Positions 10,686 through 20,911 of a stretch of DNA of 35,812 bases are shown here, one piece after another. Source of the DNA: Cyclostephanos tholiformis (taxonomy: Eukaryota; Bacillariophyta; Thalassiosirophyceae; Thalassiosirales; Thalassiosiraceae); assembly GCA_036939975.1 (NCBI GenBank), contig JALLPB010000504.1, forward strand, positions 1-35,812, read 5' to 3'. The notes under the pieces were generated by a model, which was given only the letters and a program-made list of their open reading frames with translations, did not search any database and was not told the DNA's origin. The stretch's first letter is position 1, and each line of letters starts with the position of its first letter. The position numbers and the translations under genes were made by a program.

Positions 10686-11114
10686 TCAATATTTAATGTG
10701 GCATTTGATTTTGTTGAATTTGATGCAACATCCCGCTTTGCACATCGTTACAACTGACAGCAGGGAGTGTGATGCAAGGCCAGGGATGATGAGGGCAGTC
10801 CGGGCATTTGGTGGTAGCGTTGGAATGTTGAGGGTGCATGTGTGCATGGACTCAACATGGTCGCCATTGGGGAGGCAGGTAACAATGGGTTTGGGCATGG
10901 GTTGAATGTTGAAGGCAGGCACGGTGGTTGTGAGGAAATGGCTCGTTGCACCAGAATCAAGGATGGCCCAATTGCGAATGGTGTTGACATCTGTGTGGAT
11001 GGTTTTGAGGAGGATGGAGGCTGCAAAAGCGTAGTTGTGGGTGGGGGTCAAATGTAATGGAGTAAAAATAATATCGTTGTTTATTTTATTACAATCTATG
11101 TCCTCCCCTAACTG
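10686..11114 (-). pseudogene. Copia protease region with intact DSGA motif (element B)
   Basis: The frame is open from directly after the gag-end TGA (11117-11115) to 10686: it reads GEDIDCNKINNDIIF, then LTPTHNYAFAASILLKTIH, then WAILDSGATSHFLTT with the catalytic Asp. It continues with PGLASHSLLSVVTMC, conserved in Copia proteases. The absence of any in-frame ATG between the TGA and the protease means that, if translated, pol would need readthrough, a non-ATG start or processing of another message. It ends in a stop soon after CKAGC, where element A continues. Confidence 0.7.
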
Positions 11115-11117
11115 TCA
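11065..11117 (-). promoter_or_regulatory. Gag-end TGA plus downstream hairpin (element B)
   Basis: Gag ends ..QQPPPF-TGA (11117-11115), followed by CAG TTA, which fits the CARYYA context known from leaky stops. A weaker stem (AAAATAA/TTATTTT, 11065-11071 and 11081-11087, 9-nt loop) begins 27 nt after the stop, the same distance as in element A. A role in gag-pol readthrough is inference. Confidence 0.4.
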
Positions 11118-11229
11118 GAAGGGGGGTGGCTGCTGGTACTTTTGCTGTTGGTGGTAGAGAGCATACTAGTAAGGCATTATCGTGCTGGCTGGGGGCTTGT
11201 TCTGCATTGGGTTTGGAGCGGGAGTGGAG
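11118..11229 (-). pseudogene. Gag C-terminal end (element B), truncated
   Basis: Only about 37 codons of the gag tail remain, ending LYHQQQKYQQPPPF before TGA, with one in-frame TAG inside (MPY-TAG-YAL, CAG to TAG likely). It is cut by the LTR of element C at 11230. It matches the end of the element A gag tail in composition and final residues. Confidence 0.55.
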
Positions 11230-11411
11230 TGCTAGACCGTGGCAAAAGGATCAATGTGCATAGATAGATCGTAACTAATTAATGAGCTATTTCTGCTGCT
11301 CTTCACTTTTGAAAACCACAAAAATTCAAAACTCGAAAATGAGAATTTAAATTCTCACTCCTTGTTGCTCTCTCTACTGGCTATGTGACTGTACACAGTA
11401 CATGTCTAACA
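11230..11411 (-). repeat. 3' LTR of element C
   Basis: This 182-bp repeat begins TGCTAGACC and ends ATGTCTAACA on the plus strand; read on the element strand it runs TGTTAGAC..TCTAGCA, the TG..CA ends usual for LTRs. It matches 16481-16663 throughout, including the words TAATTAATGAGCTATTTCTGC and CTCTCTACTGGCTATGTGA. Confidence 0.85.
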
Positions 11412-11420
11412 CACCCTTGC
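11412..11420 (-). other. Candidate polypurine tract of element C
   Basis: On the element strand the bases directly before the 3' LTR are GCAAGGGTG, purine-rich apart from one C and one T, at the place where plus-strand synthesis is primed in LTR elements. It is short, so the assignment rests on position. Confidence 0.4.
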
Positions 11421-11566
11421 AGTAGAGAGTCTACTGGCGTAGGATACCATACGAAGTGTTTTGCTGAATTTTGGGGGTCAAAATATTTACCTTTTTACAA
11501 AGCTCGAGGAGCTGACTGAAAGGTGTGAAGAATACTGGCCTCATGTTGCGATGGTGTGCAGCCGGA

Positions 11567-12260
11567 TTATGTTTTGTCCACTAGTCGGCATAGTTTGTGG
11601 GGCCGGTGTGCCAATAAAATCGGAATTGTTTTTGTGTGCTGCAATCTCGCAGCCAATGAAAGTGCATATCCATGGCTTTGGTACGTTTTGGTTGCACTAG
11701 TTTGTAGATGATGCCTTCGGCGGTGGAATTTTTGACCTGAACGGTGGTGGCCGGCTGGTTGTGTCCCATTTCCTCTAAAATGATTCATTCCTCCATTGCC
11801 TCTTGTGCATTAATATGCATGGCACCGAGTTCAGCTTCGGCTGCAGATGACATTACGCCCTTAATAATTTCAGCGACGTTGTGAATTGCGCTGTTGTTGG
11901 GGGGGAGAGGTACGTCTTCGGATAGGAAGTGGTGGCCACCGGCTCGGCTGCAGGCTTCTTCTTCATTGAGGTAGCTGGCATTGCTGTGGACTGCAAGCAC
12001 CATGTCGATCTTGCGATATGTCAGAACCGCAGGTTCCTGCATGGTGAGATAGTCCATAATTTGTTGGCTTCGTTGCACTGTGTTGATAGTTGGTTTCGAT
12101 TGTCTCGCCACAATAGCACTGAAGGGGGTGAGGATCATGCCATCAACTCTGCGTCCATACCATAAAAATTTGCCAGTGATTTTCTGAATTTGCGTCTTCT
12201 CTGCATCGCCGACAGGTTCTGATTCATCATATTCAGACAGTTGTTGGTTGGCTCCATACC
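11567..12260 (-). pseudogene. Copia RNase H (element C), frame-broken, catalytic Asp replaced
   Basis: The frame following the RT resumes near 12240 (KITGKFLWYGRRVDGMILTP) and runs to LAVHSNASYLNEEEA, where relatives have HSDASYL: the first catalytic Asp is Asn (AAT after AGC). The Glu-containing SSAAEAELGAMHINAQEA word is intact. After a break near 11785 it continues in another frame with TTVQVKNSTAEGI, RTKAMDMHFHWLRD and YWHTGPTNYAD. The domain is therefore complete in outline but interrupted by a stop or frameshift and has lost its active site. Confidence 0.75.
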
Positions 12261-12301
12261 GGTGTTTGTTGGCATTTCACGGGAACAATATTGTCAAATT
12301 G

Positions 12302-15013
12302 TCAAAGGGCTTTGTCGAGGTAAGGTTTCATCAAGAGGTGTACCTTCTTGTTCGCATAATCCCAATCCAAATTGATTTTTACTAATTCTTTTCCTTCGGG
12401 GTCAACCTTGACGTCGTAATATTTTTTGAGAGTGTCGGCCAGGTGGTCCAAATTGTCCTTTGCAAAGTATTTGATGCCAAAATCGTCGACGATCAATACG
12501 AATTGTGTCGGGCGTGTCTTGTGCTTCCAAAGGGCAGGGACAAGGGGGCTTTTGTAGTACCCTTCCTTGTTTAGACGCGCCTCAAGTTCGTCGTGGCTAT
12601 TCGAGCCCGCCTGAGGTAAGCCATACATACCCCGCATGACTTTGAAGTATGCCCAGCCATCTATGGCTTTTTCATGCAGTTTATATTTGTTTATGATTTC
12701 GTCAGGAATGTCCGTTATTTTCACTCTGCCGTATTCAGGTTGTTTGAGGGGTGTCATGAGGTAAAAATTGGAAAGATCAGCTGTGGTGAATTTGGCTCCA
12801 ACGGATGAAATGACACTGTTCAGGAAGATTTTTATCAGTAGTAGATCGGCAGTTGGAGTTCCAACGTCATCGGGATAGTGAATGAGGCTGCCACCAAGGG
12901 TGGCTCTGATGTGGTAGGGATCATCTTTTTCCGTGCAAACTGACGCTACGAACTTGATGTAAGTGATGTCTTTAAGTCTATCTTGAGGGATTTTGTGCTT
13001 GTGGACAAAGAATATGGTGTTTGTGCCATCGATGCATCCGCCCACCCCTTGTGCTAACCTGCCAAACTCATTTGCTACTGCTTTAGTCCAAATTTCTTTG
13101 TGTTTGGGGTCATGCAACAACTGAAAATATTCAAGTAGTTTGCCGGTGTCAAAATTGAGGACTGGCTTGGCGGATTCTCGACGTCATTGGGTCACACATT
13201 CAGCAATGGATGACGATGGTGTTCCGCGCCTCCTTTTGACTCTGTTGGCAATCAATTCAGATGGAATGATCATTGGTTGCTTGAGAATGGGTTTTGGGGA
13301 CGTAACAATCAATCGGGGTGGCGCCGGACTTGCATCAGGGGGTATTTCTTCGTTGCCGCCGATGTCAAACTGCACCCGTGGAGGTGCGTCGACCTGCACC
13401 CTTGGAGGTGCTGCAATCTGCACCCTTGGAGATGCCTCAACGTGCACCCTTGGAGAATGGGCGTGGAGTGGCATTAGATTTCCAGGGCGAAGCGCATCGG
13501 TGAGTCCTTTGATCGCGTCCATTTGTGGGATACTGCCAAGCTTGCTGCCGCCTTTGTTTGCATTTGAGAGATCCTGGATTGCTTTGATTACCAGATCCTC
13601 AGTCGTTAATGTTGGCTGCGTGATGTGCTTGTGTTTGAAATAGACTGTGTCAGAGATTCGTTTTGTTCGTGTGGCCTTGACGAATATGTTGTGGCATCTG
13701 TAGTGATCTGGGGATGTCATTAGGTACCATCCGTTGCTTGAATGCTCACCCCATGATTTGTGTCTGTTCAGTTTGATGTGAAATTGTACAGCACAGCCCA
13801 TGGGAGCAAGTGGCATGCGGTTGTAGTCGAAGTTGCCTTGGTGGTACGTGTATGCTGAGACATTGGGTGCCACGTGCGATTGTTGGAGGAGATTCAAGGT
13901 AAGTACAATTTGTGGTACCAACTCATGCCACTGATGGATTGGGAAGTTGTCAGATACGCCGGCCAGAACTGAAATGAAATGGCCTTTGTAAGTTTGGATC
14001 CCCCGCTCCACAATGTTTCTCCTGTGCATGTCCGCCGGTGTTTTCTCAACGCGACAACCATTCATTCGAATTGCTTCTAAAAATTCTGCAGGTGCTTCGT
14101 TGTCGAGAACGTGCCAATTAGGGCAGATGACTCCTGTGGACTTCCACCTTGCGTAGATTTGTTTGTAGGCTACGGTAAGTTCCCTGGCTGTTCTTGATTT
14201 TATTGGTTCAGCGTCAATGTAGTTCCCGTCTAATTCCACTGCCACCATTGTGTATTTGTGTCTGCCGGCGGAAGTGATTGGGAAACGACCAGACTGATTG
14301 GTGTACATCGCTATTTTGGTTGTGTCAAACACCCGTAAGTAGGCGTCCTTGATTTTTTTTCCTGGCGTTGGCTTTGGGTGAGTCTCTGCCTTGAGCATTG
14401 CATCCTCATCAATTACCTTCGTCGATCTAACACCTTGTCGTGACTGTTTCATGTGGCCCTTCTGCGTTTCATCGGACTCGGGAAAGAACTTGTTGACATT
14501 GTCGGCTGACATGCCTGGGAAGGTGACGAGGTTCTTGTTGCGAATGGCTGCAAGTAGAATTGGCTTTGTTGGGAATCCAAGTGCGGCGTGTCCAAAACAG
14601 ATGACCTCCTTTGTTGAGGGTATTTCATAGACGTTTAATGCTTTCTCTTCTGCGAGCAGCACCGTCCACAAACCTCCATTGTCCCGCCTTCCTTGGAGTA
14701 ATGGTGGTTTGTTGATGATAAGTTTAAAGCTGTCATTGTCATGGACAGTTGCTCCTTGCAGGTAAGGATGAAATACTGTTGTGTATCCTTGATCCACCAA
14801 TTGTCTGACACTCATTAGTGCGTGCATTGACATTTCAGGTATGACGATTGCTTCCCAAGCTCCGACGTTGAGTTGAGTGAGAGGCAGGAGGGCTGTATGT
14901 GTCGCTTTCATGATGTGGCCATTGGCGGTGGAGACTGATTTAGATGATGGACCGGTGAGTGCAAAACCATCTGACGATTGGACAAAATTGCTTGTTGCTC
15001 CCAAATCTAACAT
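12302..15013 (-). pseudogene. Copia Pol (element C): protease, integrase, linker, RT, with one internal TGA
   Basis: One frame runs from the protease to the RT end with a single TGA (13186-13184, CVTQ*RRE). The protease motif reads LDLGATSNFV (relatives DSGATS; Ser to Leu). The pre-integrase has the KGHMKQSRQGVRST word. Integrase acids are Asn instead of Asp in MYTNQSGRFP, Asp in HVLDNEAP, and Glu in NIVERGIQTYKGHF. The RT shows FTTADLSNFYLMTPL, RGMYGLPQAGS and VLIVDDFGIKY with both Asp retained. It ends with the PYLDKAL word and TGA at 12302. The protein would serve cleavage, integration and reverse transcription, but protease, integrase and RNase H are each damaged. Confidence 0.85.
13371..13463 (-). 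repeat. 24-bp tandem repeat (about 4 copies) in the Pol linker of element C
   Basis: Units starting TGCACCC at 13371, 13395, 13419 and 13443 recur every 24 bp. On the coding strand they encode an eight-residue repeat of the type PPRVQVDA/SPRVHVEA between integrase and RT. The other Copia linkers here (A) contain single APPRV words. A flexible spacer is likely; function unknown. Confidence 0.8.
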
Positions 15014-15319
15014 GGCCTCCTTGATGGCGTTGTCGAAAGCCTGATTGTCGGCTCAGCGAATGTCCTTTATTGCGTTCCTATTTTCAATCCGTTGTGCCCA
15101 ATGTTGCGTAACTTTCGAGAGGGGGCAGGGGTGGTTGGCTGACTCAACAATCAATTGGGCATGCTCATTCAACAATACACTCTTGATTGGGTCAGGTGGT
15201 TCAGTAGTGGGTGGAGAGATGGGCCCAGCAGTGGCAACTAGGTAAGAGAAACCCTTTGTTATTTTATGGATCTCTATCTTACCCGGCTGCCAATGCTCGG
15301 TAGGCTCATCCTCCGGACA

Positions 15320-16433
15320 CCATCAAGTGACAGTCTTGGTGGACTTCCAGTTCTCCCGCCTGAGGGCTTTGTTGGCATCCAGTTCCTAGCACTTGTCATG
15401 ATTGGCGTGCTTCTTGCCTGCAGTGGGGGCATTTCTTTTGGGGTTGGTGAGGTGCCTTGGGTGTGTTGGCAATGGGAGGCGCTGCAGGTACGTGATTGGC
15501 AAGTAGCTTCTCAAACATTGTCATCATGGTTTTCATTTGTTCAGCGTTTTGTGCTTGGAGTACGTTCACCACCTCAGCAATGACCATGGCTTGAGCCTTG
15601 GCGTCTGAGATTTTTTCCTCCATTGCTTTGTTCGCAATGCCTTTTCCAATGGATCCGGTGGTCGACTTGTTCCGTTTGACCATCTTGGTAAACTCAAGCT
15701 GAATGTACACTTGGAATTTGGGAAAAGTCTTTTTGGCCAAAAGTTTTGCATGCCATTTGCGCATTGCAGCATTGAACTGACCAGAGGTTTGGTAAGTCAA
15801 GACGGCATATGAGAGGTGCAACTCAGGTTGTTTTGGGATGTTGTGACGTTCCAACTGACGTTCTTATTTGTCTGCCCATGCAAACATCGTCACAGGTGCT
15901 TTGACTCCATCCCACAGCTCCAACATCTTTGTGTCAAGGTCCATGATTTCAAGGTCATCTAAGTCTCCGCCAGCATTGCAAAGTAATTCGAGGAGTTCCA
16001 GTGGCTCCACGGCTTGGTATCCAATGTCTTTGTTGTGCTTCTTGGAGATTCATTCTTTGTTGACCGCTTTTACAATGGCCTGGCAAGCCCATGCTTTGCA
16101 TGCCATGTAAGTTTCAAATTCAATGACTTCCGCTTTGTGCTCCGCAACTTCTCTCTCACGAAGTTTCTTGTTGCCACTCACGGTTGCCGGGTAAGCTCCA
16201 GGGTGAATTGGTTGATTGAGTTTGGTGCCCTTGGATAGTACGACATATCTGCTTTCTGGGACAACAATGCTGATGTGTCCTAGTTTGCCTCCCCCGTTTG
16301 CGGTCGAGATGTTTACTAGCGCAGCGGTCAGTTGCATCGTGAGCTTGTTGATGTCATCATCGGTTGGTTGTCTGTCAATTTTGGTTATTTCAAATGCTTG
16401 GAGAGCATTGAACATGTCCTGGAGGATGCCCAT
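15320..16433 (-). pseudogene. Copia Gag with zinc knuckle remnant (element C)
   Basis: One frame begins at 16433 (MGILQDMFNALQAF) and continues to about 15396 with two in-frame stops, TGA at 16052-16050 (NKE*ISK) and a TAA near 15867 (ADK*ERQ). It has a long helical central part and ends with KKCPHCRQEAR. After a frameshift near 15393 the sequence continues HDKC*ELDANKALR.ENWKSTK, so a CX2C..HX3C zinc knuckle is split across the break. RNA binding would be expected from this motif. The stops are all explained by transitions from sense codons. Confidence 0.75.
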
Positions 16434-16480
16434 GATTGCTTGCTTTGTGCAGTTGCTTTTTGATTCGGATTAATTATGAT

Positions 16481-16663
16481 TGCTAAACAGCAGCAAAAGG
16501 ATCAGTATGCATAGAAAGATCGTAATTAATTAATGAGCTATTTCTGCAACTCTTCACTTTTAAAAATTACGAAAACTCAAAACTCAAAACTGGAAATTTA
16601 AAATTCTCAATCCTCGCTGCTCTCTCTACTGGCTATGTGACCGTACGCAGTACATGTCTAACA
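16481..16663 (-). repeat. 5' LTR of element C
   Basis: This 183-bp repeat is the partner of 11230-11411. It has the same TG..CA ends (plus strand TGCTAAAC..CTAACA) and would carry the element promoter. No primer binding site matching a tRNA I can name is visible in the bases that follow on the element strand (ATCATAATTAATCC). Confidence 0.85.
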
Positions 16664-16933
16664 TTGCCACTCACATTCATCATCAATTGTCACCCTCTTC
16701 TGTTGTCGTTTGCTGTCTGCTCCTGTCATTCCTCATGCCTTCTTCTGCTGTCCATAGTTGTTGTCCGCCACTCAAATTTGTCATCCTTCATTGCCCTCCA
16801 TTGTTGCCATTTGCCGCTCTCATGTTCGACAAAATATGTATGTTGGCAAGGCACCAGAGGGGTTAATGTAAGACGGCTGGTGGAGGAATTCATTGACAAA
16901 AAATGGCAATTACCTTCTCCCCTGCCCAAACTG

Positions 16934-17530
16934 AGTGCTCACAGCATTGCACATGATGCAGTGAGCAGGCATATTGCATTAGAGCAGGCACAGGTGAGGC
17001 TTAGGCAGCGGCAGATGCATTGCAGTTGATGCCCCTGCTGTGGCAAAAAGTTCCCCTTATTTTTCAAACCAATGTAANGCAGTTGATGCCCCTGCTGTGG
17101 CAAAAAGTTCCCCTTATTTTTCAAACCAATGTAAATTTATACTTGCCTTGCTATTTCAAAACAAACCAAGTGCCCTTGGCATTGCATATGATGCAATGAG
17201 CAAGCTCATTGAGTTCAAACAGGCGCAGGTGAGGTTTAGGTGGTGGCAGATGCCGTGGCGGTCAACGCCCCCACTGTGGCAAAACATTCCTCTTATTTTT
17301 CAAACCAATGAAAAAGTAAACTTACCTATTTGTTTTGAGCAAACCAAGTGCACCTGACATTGGAAATGATGGGATGAGCAGGCCTGAATCAGTTGAGCAG
17401 GCGCTGGAGTGGCATGGGTGACAGAAGAGGCCATGGCAGACACGCTGCCAGTTGTATCAAAGTTATGATGATTTTATGGTTGGAAGTGGACTTCATTTTT
17501 TCTTTGATTTTCTCTCGCCAACAAGAAGTC
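16934..17530. repeat. 178-bp degenerate tandem repeat, three copies
   Basis: Three diverged units begin AGTGCTCACAGCATTGC (16934), AGTGCCCTTGGCATTGC (17169) and AGTGCACCTGACATTGG (17347). Each contains the words GAGCAGGC, CAGGTGAGG and, in the first two, a CTGTGGCAAAA..TTATTTTTCAAACCAATG block. Spacing between units 2 and 3 is 178 bp, and between 1 and 2 is also 178 once the 57 duplicated bases at the N are removed. No ORF is credible. The 270 bp before it (16664-16933) contain C/T-rich sequence with no feature I recognise. Confidence 0.75.
17022..17134. other. Uncollapsed contig overlap around an N (assembly artefact)
   Basis: Bases 17022-17077 and 17079-17134 are identical 56-mers separated by a single N at 17078. 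This is what results when two contig ends that truly overlap are joined by a gap character. The tandem-repeat spacing supports it. The real sequence probably contains only one copy. Confidence 0.85.
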
Positions 17531-18006
17531 TAATTTAGCTTAATTTATAATACTTTATTAAGTGTAATACTAATATTTTGAAAAAAGGATTGTTTTGGCC
17601 CACCAAAAAATCAATAAAAAAGAGGGCGGGGCAAATCTGCCCCCAGAAAAGGAGACTTTGGCATCAATGTACATTAGGAATCCATATTAAAACAACACAT
17701 ATACAGAAATTGGTACAAAGAGTGTCAGAAAGAGCCTGGCACAATTCTATCTTGTGAATCTGTGAGATTTGGCAAGAATTTCTTTCCTGGCACATTTTTG
17801 GGGGTCATTTTTCTCAAATTGCACTCAGAATTGTGTCATTTTGGCCGCTGTGTATACCTGTATGCCTATCCATAGTGCCAGGATATGGAGTTGCTCAAAC
17901 TTTCTCTGAATTGTGTATAGATGTGGGAAGCAGTCAGAGATGTCCACAGCCTTAATCATGTCACCATCACTCCAAATTACCCAAATCTGGGTTAATTTGG
18001 CCAGTG
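17530..18006. other. Non-coding spacer
   Basis: A/T-rich sequence with no ORF, repeat or motif that I can assign. Confidence 0.5.
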
Positions 18007-18175
18007 TACCACTGCCACTGCCACTGCCACTGCCACTGCCACTGCCATTGCCACTGTCACTGCCATTGCCATTGCCATTACCATTGCCATTTCCATTGCC
18101 ATTGCCATTGCCATTGCCATTGCCATTGCCATTTCCATTTCCATTGCCATTGCCATTGTCATTGTCACTCTCAAC
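18007..18175. repeat. Hexanucleotide microsatellite (CCACTG)n / (CCATTG)n
   Basis: About 27 units of a six-base motif, CCACTG at the left, changing to CCATTG and CCATTT to the right. It produces repetitive ORFs on both strands that are not genes. The gradient from one variant to the other suggests repeat slippage followed by spread of a variant. Confidence 0.9.
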
Positions 18176-18279
18176 ATTGTTTAGTCAGTCAATGAGAACA
18201 ATGGTGAGTGGTTTGGTTCCTAGTTGGGTGATCTTGCAGCTCACAGAATTAAAATGTTCCTACTTCATGTTACCTTCAT

Positions 18280-19130
18280 TGGGTGGTGGCAAGAACAGCA
18301 GCAGGGCTGCATTGTGTGATCTCAACAATGGCAGCTTTGATGGGTTGTGGCAAGGATGGCAGGTCTGTGCATTGTGTTACTACAACAAAGATGGCACCTG
18401 TGGACAATGGGGGTGACAAAGTTGGGTGGCGGCTGCAGATGATGGAGGCTGCGTTAGGTTGCAGCGAGGACAATGGTTACGTATATTGGTTGGCTACTAG
18501 GCTACAAAGACAGCAGCAGCTTCATTGGGTGGAGCCACGTTGGGTAGAGTTGATGACAGCAGCTGCTTTGGATGGGTTTTGGTAGTGGCTTTGACCAGTG
18601 GCTGCAATAAATGGCAGTAAGGATGGCAACTTTGTGTGTTGGATGGGTTGGGGGGCAGCTACAATGGTGGCAGCTGCATTGTGTGGGTGGTGGCTTTGAT
18701 GGCAATGGTTGCATTAGGTGGGTTGGACGGCAGCTTTAGGTGGAGTCAACAATGGTGGCTGCATTGGGTGGTGGCTGAGTGGCTGCTGGAACTGCATTAG
18801 GGTGGCAGCTCTGTGTCAGACAGTGGAGCCCCTGCAATCTGCAATGTTGAAGGTGGTTGCTTCCAGACAGGAGGCAGCAGACAGACAAGCCCTGCACCAA
18901 AGCCCTGCATTGAGTGGTGATAATGATGGTGGCTGCAGTCAACGGAGCTCTGCACTGAGGCATCTGAGTTGGTTAACGGCAATAATGGCACTGCATTGGC
19001 TGTGTTTGCAGTGGTGGCTGAGGATGACAGAGCCCTGCACCTGCCAGAGAGGGGGCATCAGAGGAGATGGAGGGAGTCATTTAGGTGTGGCGGAGTTGGC
19101 TTGTGGCATCTGGGGAGGATAACAAGGCAA
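18280..19130. repeat. Degenerate GGTGGC/GCATTG-rich minisatellite-like region
   Basis: Words such as GGTGGC, GGCAGC, GCATTGGGTGG, GATGGGTTG and CAACAATGG recur at irregular spacing of about 30-70 bp for over 800 bp. No reading frame is conserved across the copies. It looks like an old, decayed tandem array. The interval 19130-19360 holds nothing I recognise. Confidence 0.55.
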
Positions 19131-19360
19131 TATCAGATGATGGCAAGGTTGGATCAATATTTAAGTATGGAGTCGAAGTAATTAAGGAGCACGAGGCAAA
19201 CGGAGGGAAGAAATCAAGTACTTGAGAAGGCCACGTGGAATACCTTTCTCCATAGCATGTGTGTTTCTTAAAATGTATTATTTCTAGAAAAGACCCCACC
19301 TCAAATTCACGCAATAATCAAATATTTGTTCGGACGACGGCATGTACAAAATGATTCGGG

Positions 19361-19615
19361 TTATTTTACTATTAAATTGGGAGAATTGGAGTAATTCAGC
19401 CTGGAGTAATCAAAGAAGACGCCACCATTCCTTCCTCCAAGCCACATATCGGCCTTTGCATGGAGGACATCGCCATTCATCCCAAGTGGCCTAACGAGTT
19501 CGTCCAAATTCATACCACCCGACTTTGTGTCGTCGTCATCACCATCGTCCACGCACTCTTTCACTCGTCTTTGATATTGCGAGATCATTTTCAAATTCAT
19601 GTGGATTCGTTGCCT
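19361..19615 (-). other. Candidate orphan 3' exon
   Basis: On the minus strand a strong acceptor (CCATTCTCTTTCAG, ending 19616) precedes an open frame of 84 codons plus stop reading RQRIHMNLKMISQYQRRVKE.. to NSPNLIVK. It is mixed and protein-like rather than repetitive. It lies 200 bp downstream of the plastid-type gene stop (19820). I could not find a convincing donor in the required phase in exon 2 of that gene, so it may be an alternative last exon, part of another gene, or chance. Confidence 0.35.
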
Positions 19616-19819
19616 CTGAAAGAGAATGGAATGCAGTCGAGGGGAAGATCACATTAAAGTGGCGAGTCACAGGGCTGACATGCTGAATTCTCCTACTTTC
19701 AACTAAATAGCATACAATATGTCCTCTAGAGTTCGTCGAGGATTGGGGTGGAGACAAGGGAGAATGATCCTAACCCATTCATGAATCAGCCTCGATCGCA
19801 GGTGGGCATGTCAGGCAGC

Positions 19820-20863
19820 TCAATCTATTGCCGCCCCTGTAATTCTAGCCGAAATCATTTCCAAAAGCTGTTCTTCCGAGATCAAATTCAACCATGGGTC
19901 CATCTCGCAATCGTTTCGTTGAGACACGTGTACGTTGTCCGCCCATTCGGAAAGGAATAGGGCCACCGACACGTTTCCCCCCGGCATGATGCTCTTGCGC
20001 AATCCTTGACGTAATATTGGCCTGTAAGGATGGATTGGGATAATAATGAATGGCGGCTCGAAATCAAGAAAACGATGGCAAAAATCAAGGAAGGACGTAA
20101 AATATCCTTTCGACTCACGCGTCCTCTTCCAAGAAGGGTTTACACCGCTTCAACACATCTAACGAGCTATGTACCACAAATAAGTTCTTGCTTCGCGCAG
20201 ACGCATCATCGCAGATATTGGCCACGATTTTTTCGATCATGGCCGAGTGAGTTTCGTCCCGCCGGGCGTCCGGCACGACCAGGATTAATCCACGCCCCAA
20301 TTGTTTCGAGGCCAAGTCCGAGGTAGTAACGATCACCTTCACCGAGAGGTCGGAGCCGTTCGCTTTTGAACGGACGACCTTCGATATCTCGTCCGCGTCC
20401 GGAATGCTCACCTCTGTCTCTACGTCCAAGTCTCGTCCGACGAGTATGGACAGTGATTTCAGCGTCGATGGTACACGAGCATGGTGACCCAACAGCAACA
20501 TCGTGTTCCGCCGCGGACTAATGACCCTCCCCCCTCCGTTGCCACCATCGGAGGCATCGTCACGGTAATCAAAGAGGACGTCGCGGGCGAGGGATCGCCA
20601 GGACGGCAATATCCCCCCCCCCCCCATCAACGTTCCACCCTCGCGATTCGTCGACGACGCATACAATCCTCTTAGGTGATGGCGTATTTGCGGGAGCGGG
20701 TCCTCCCCATCCCGCCCCATTAGCGATGTTCCGTCGGACGACGTCTCCCGTAAGAACGGATACCGGATGCGCGTCACGTCGCGCAATTCTGACCAATTTG
20801 CACGCAACTCTCCCACCGTCAGCGGCCTGCTGCTCCCAATGGCGGCGCTCCTCTTCCTCGTCG

Positions 20864-20911
<48 letters not shown>

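Larger units (their letters stand above)
6774..11229 (-). mobile_element. Copia LTR retrotransposon remnant (element B), 5'-truncated
   Basis: Minus-strand element with the last bases of gag (11229-11118), protease, integrase, linker, RT and RNase H in Copia order. Gag is cut off exactly where the LTR of element C begins (11230). Multiple frameshifts and stops break every domain except short stretches. It is the same family as element A and lies head-to-tail with it, only about 110 bp apart, which suggests an original tandem array sharing an LTR or a recombination product. Confidence 0.75.
11230..16663 (-). mobile_element. Copia LTR retrotransposon (element C), both LTRs, decayed
   Basis: A 5434-bp minus-strand Copia element bounded by two LTRs (11230-11411 and 16481-16663) with gag, protease, integrase, RT and RNase H in order. 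The LTRs are about 85% identical by eye, so the insertion is old. Coding frames have at least five in-frame stops and several frameshifts. The 5-bp flanks (TGGAG at 11225-11229 and TTGCC at 16664-16668) do not match, so there is no target site duplication and at least one side has been rearranged. It is a different family from A and B. Confidence 0.85.

Noticed and set aside
13140..13643. Plus-strand ORF of 167 codons with CTLGGA repeats
   Set aside because: It is the reverse reading of the 24-bp linker repeat of element C Pol.
16664..17029. Cys/Leu-rich plus-strand ORFs after the element C LTR
   Set aside because: Composition reflects C/T-rich repeats; no start context, homology or codon pattern supports a gene.
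18004..18416. ORFs in the hexamer array (Leu/Pro-rich on plus, Met/Ala-rich on minus, Cys/His-rich on plus)
   Set aside because: They are translations of a six-base tandem repeat in several frames and have no support outside it.
20115..20118. TGA at 20115 as the true end of the plastid-type gene
   Set aside because: It lies inside a GTGAGT donor, and a 97-bp intron with matching phase leads to a further coding exon.
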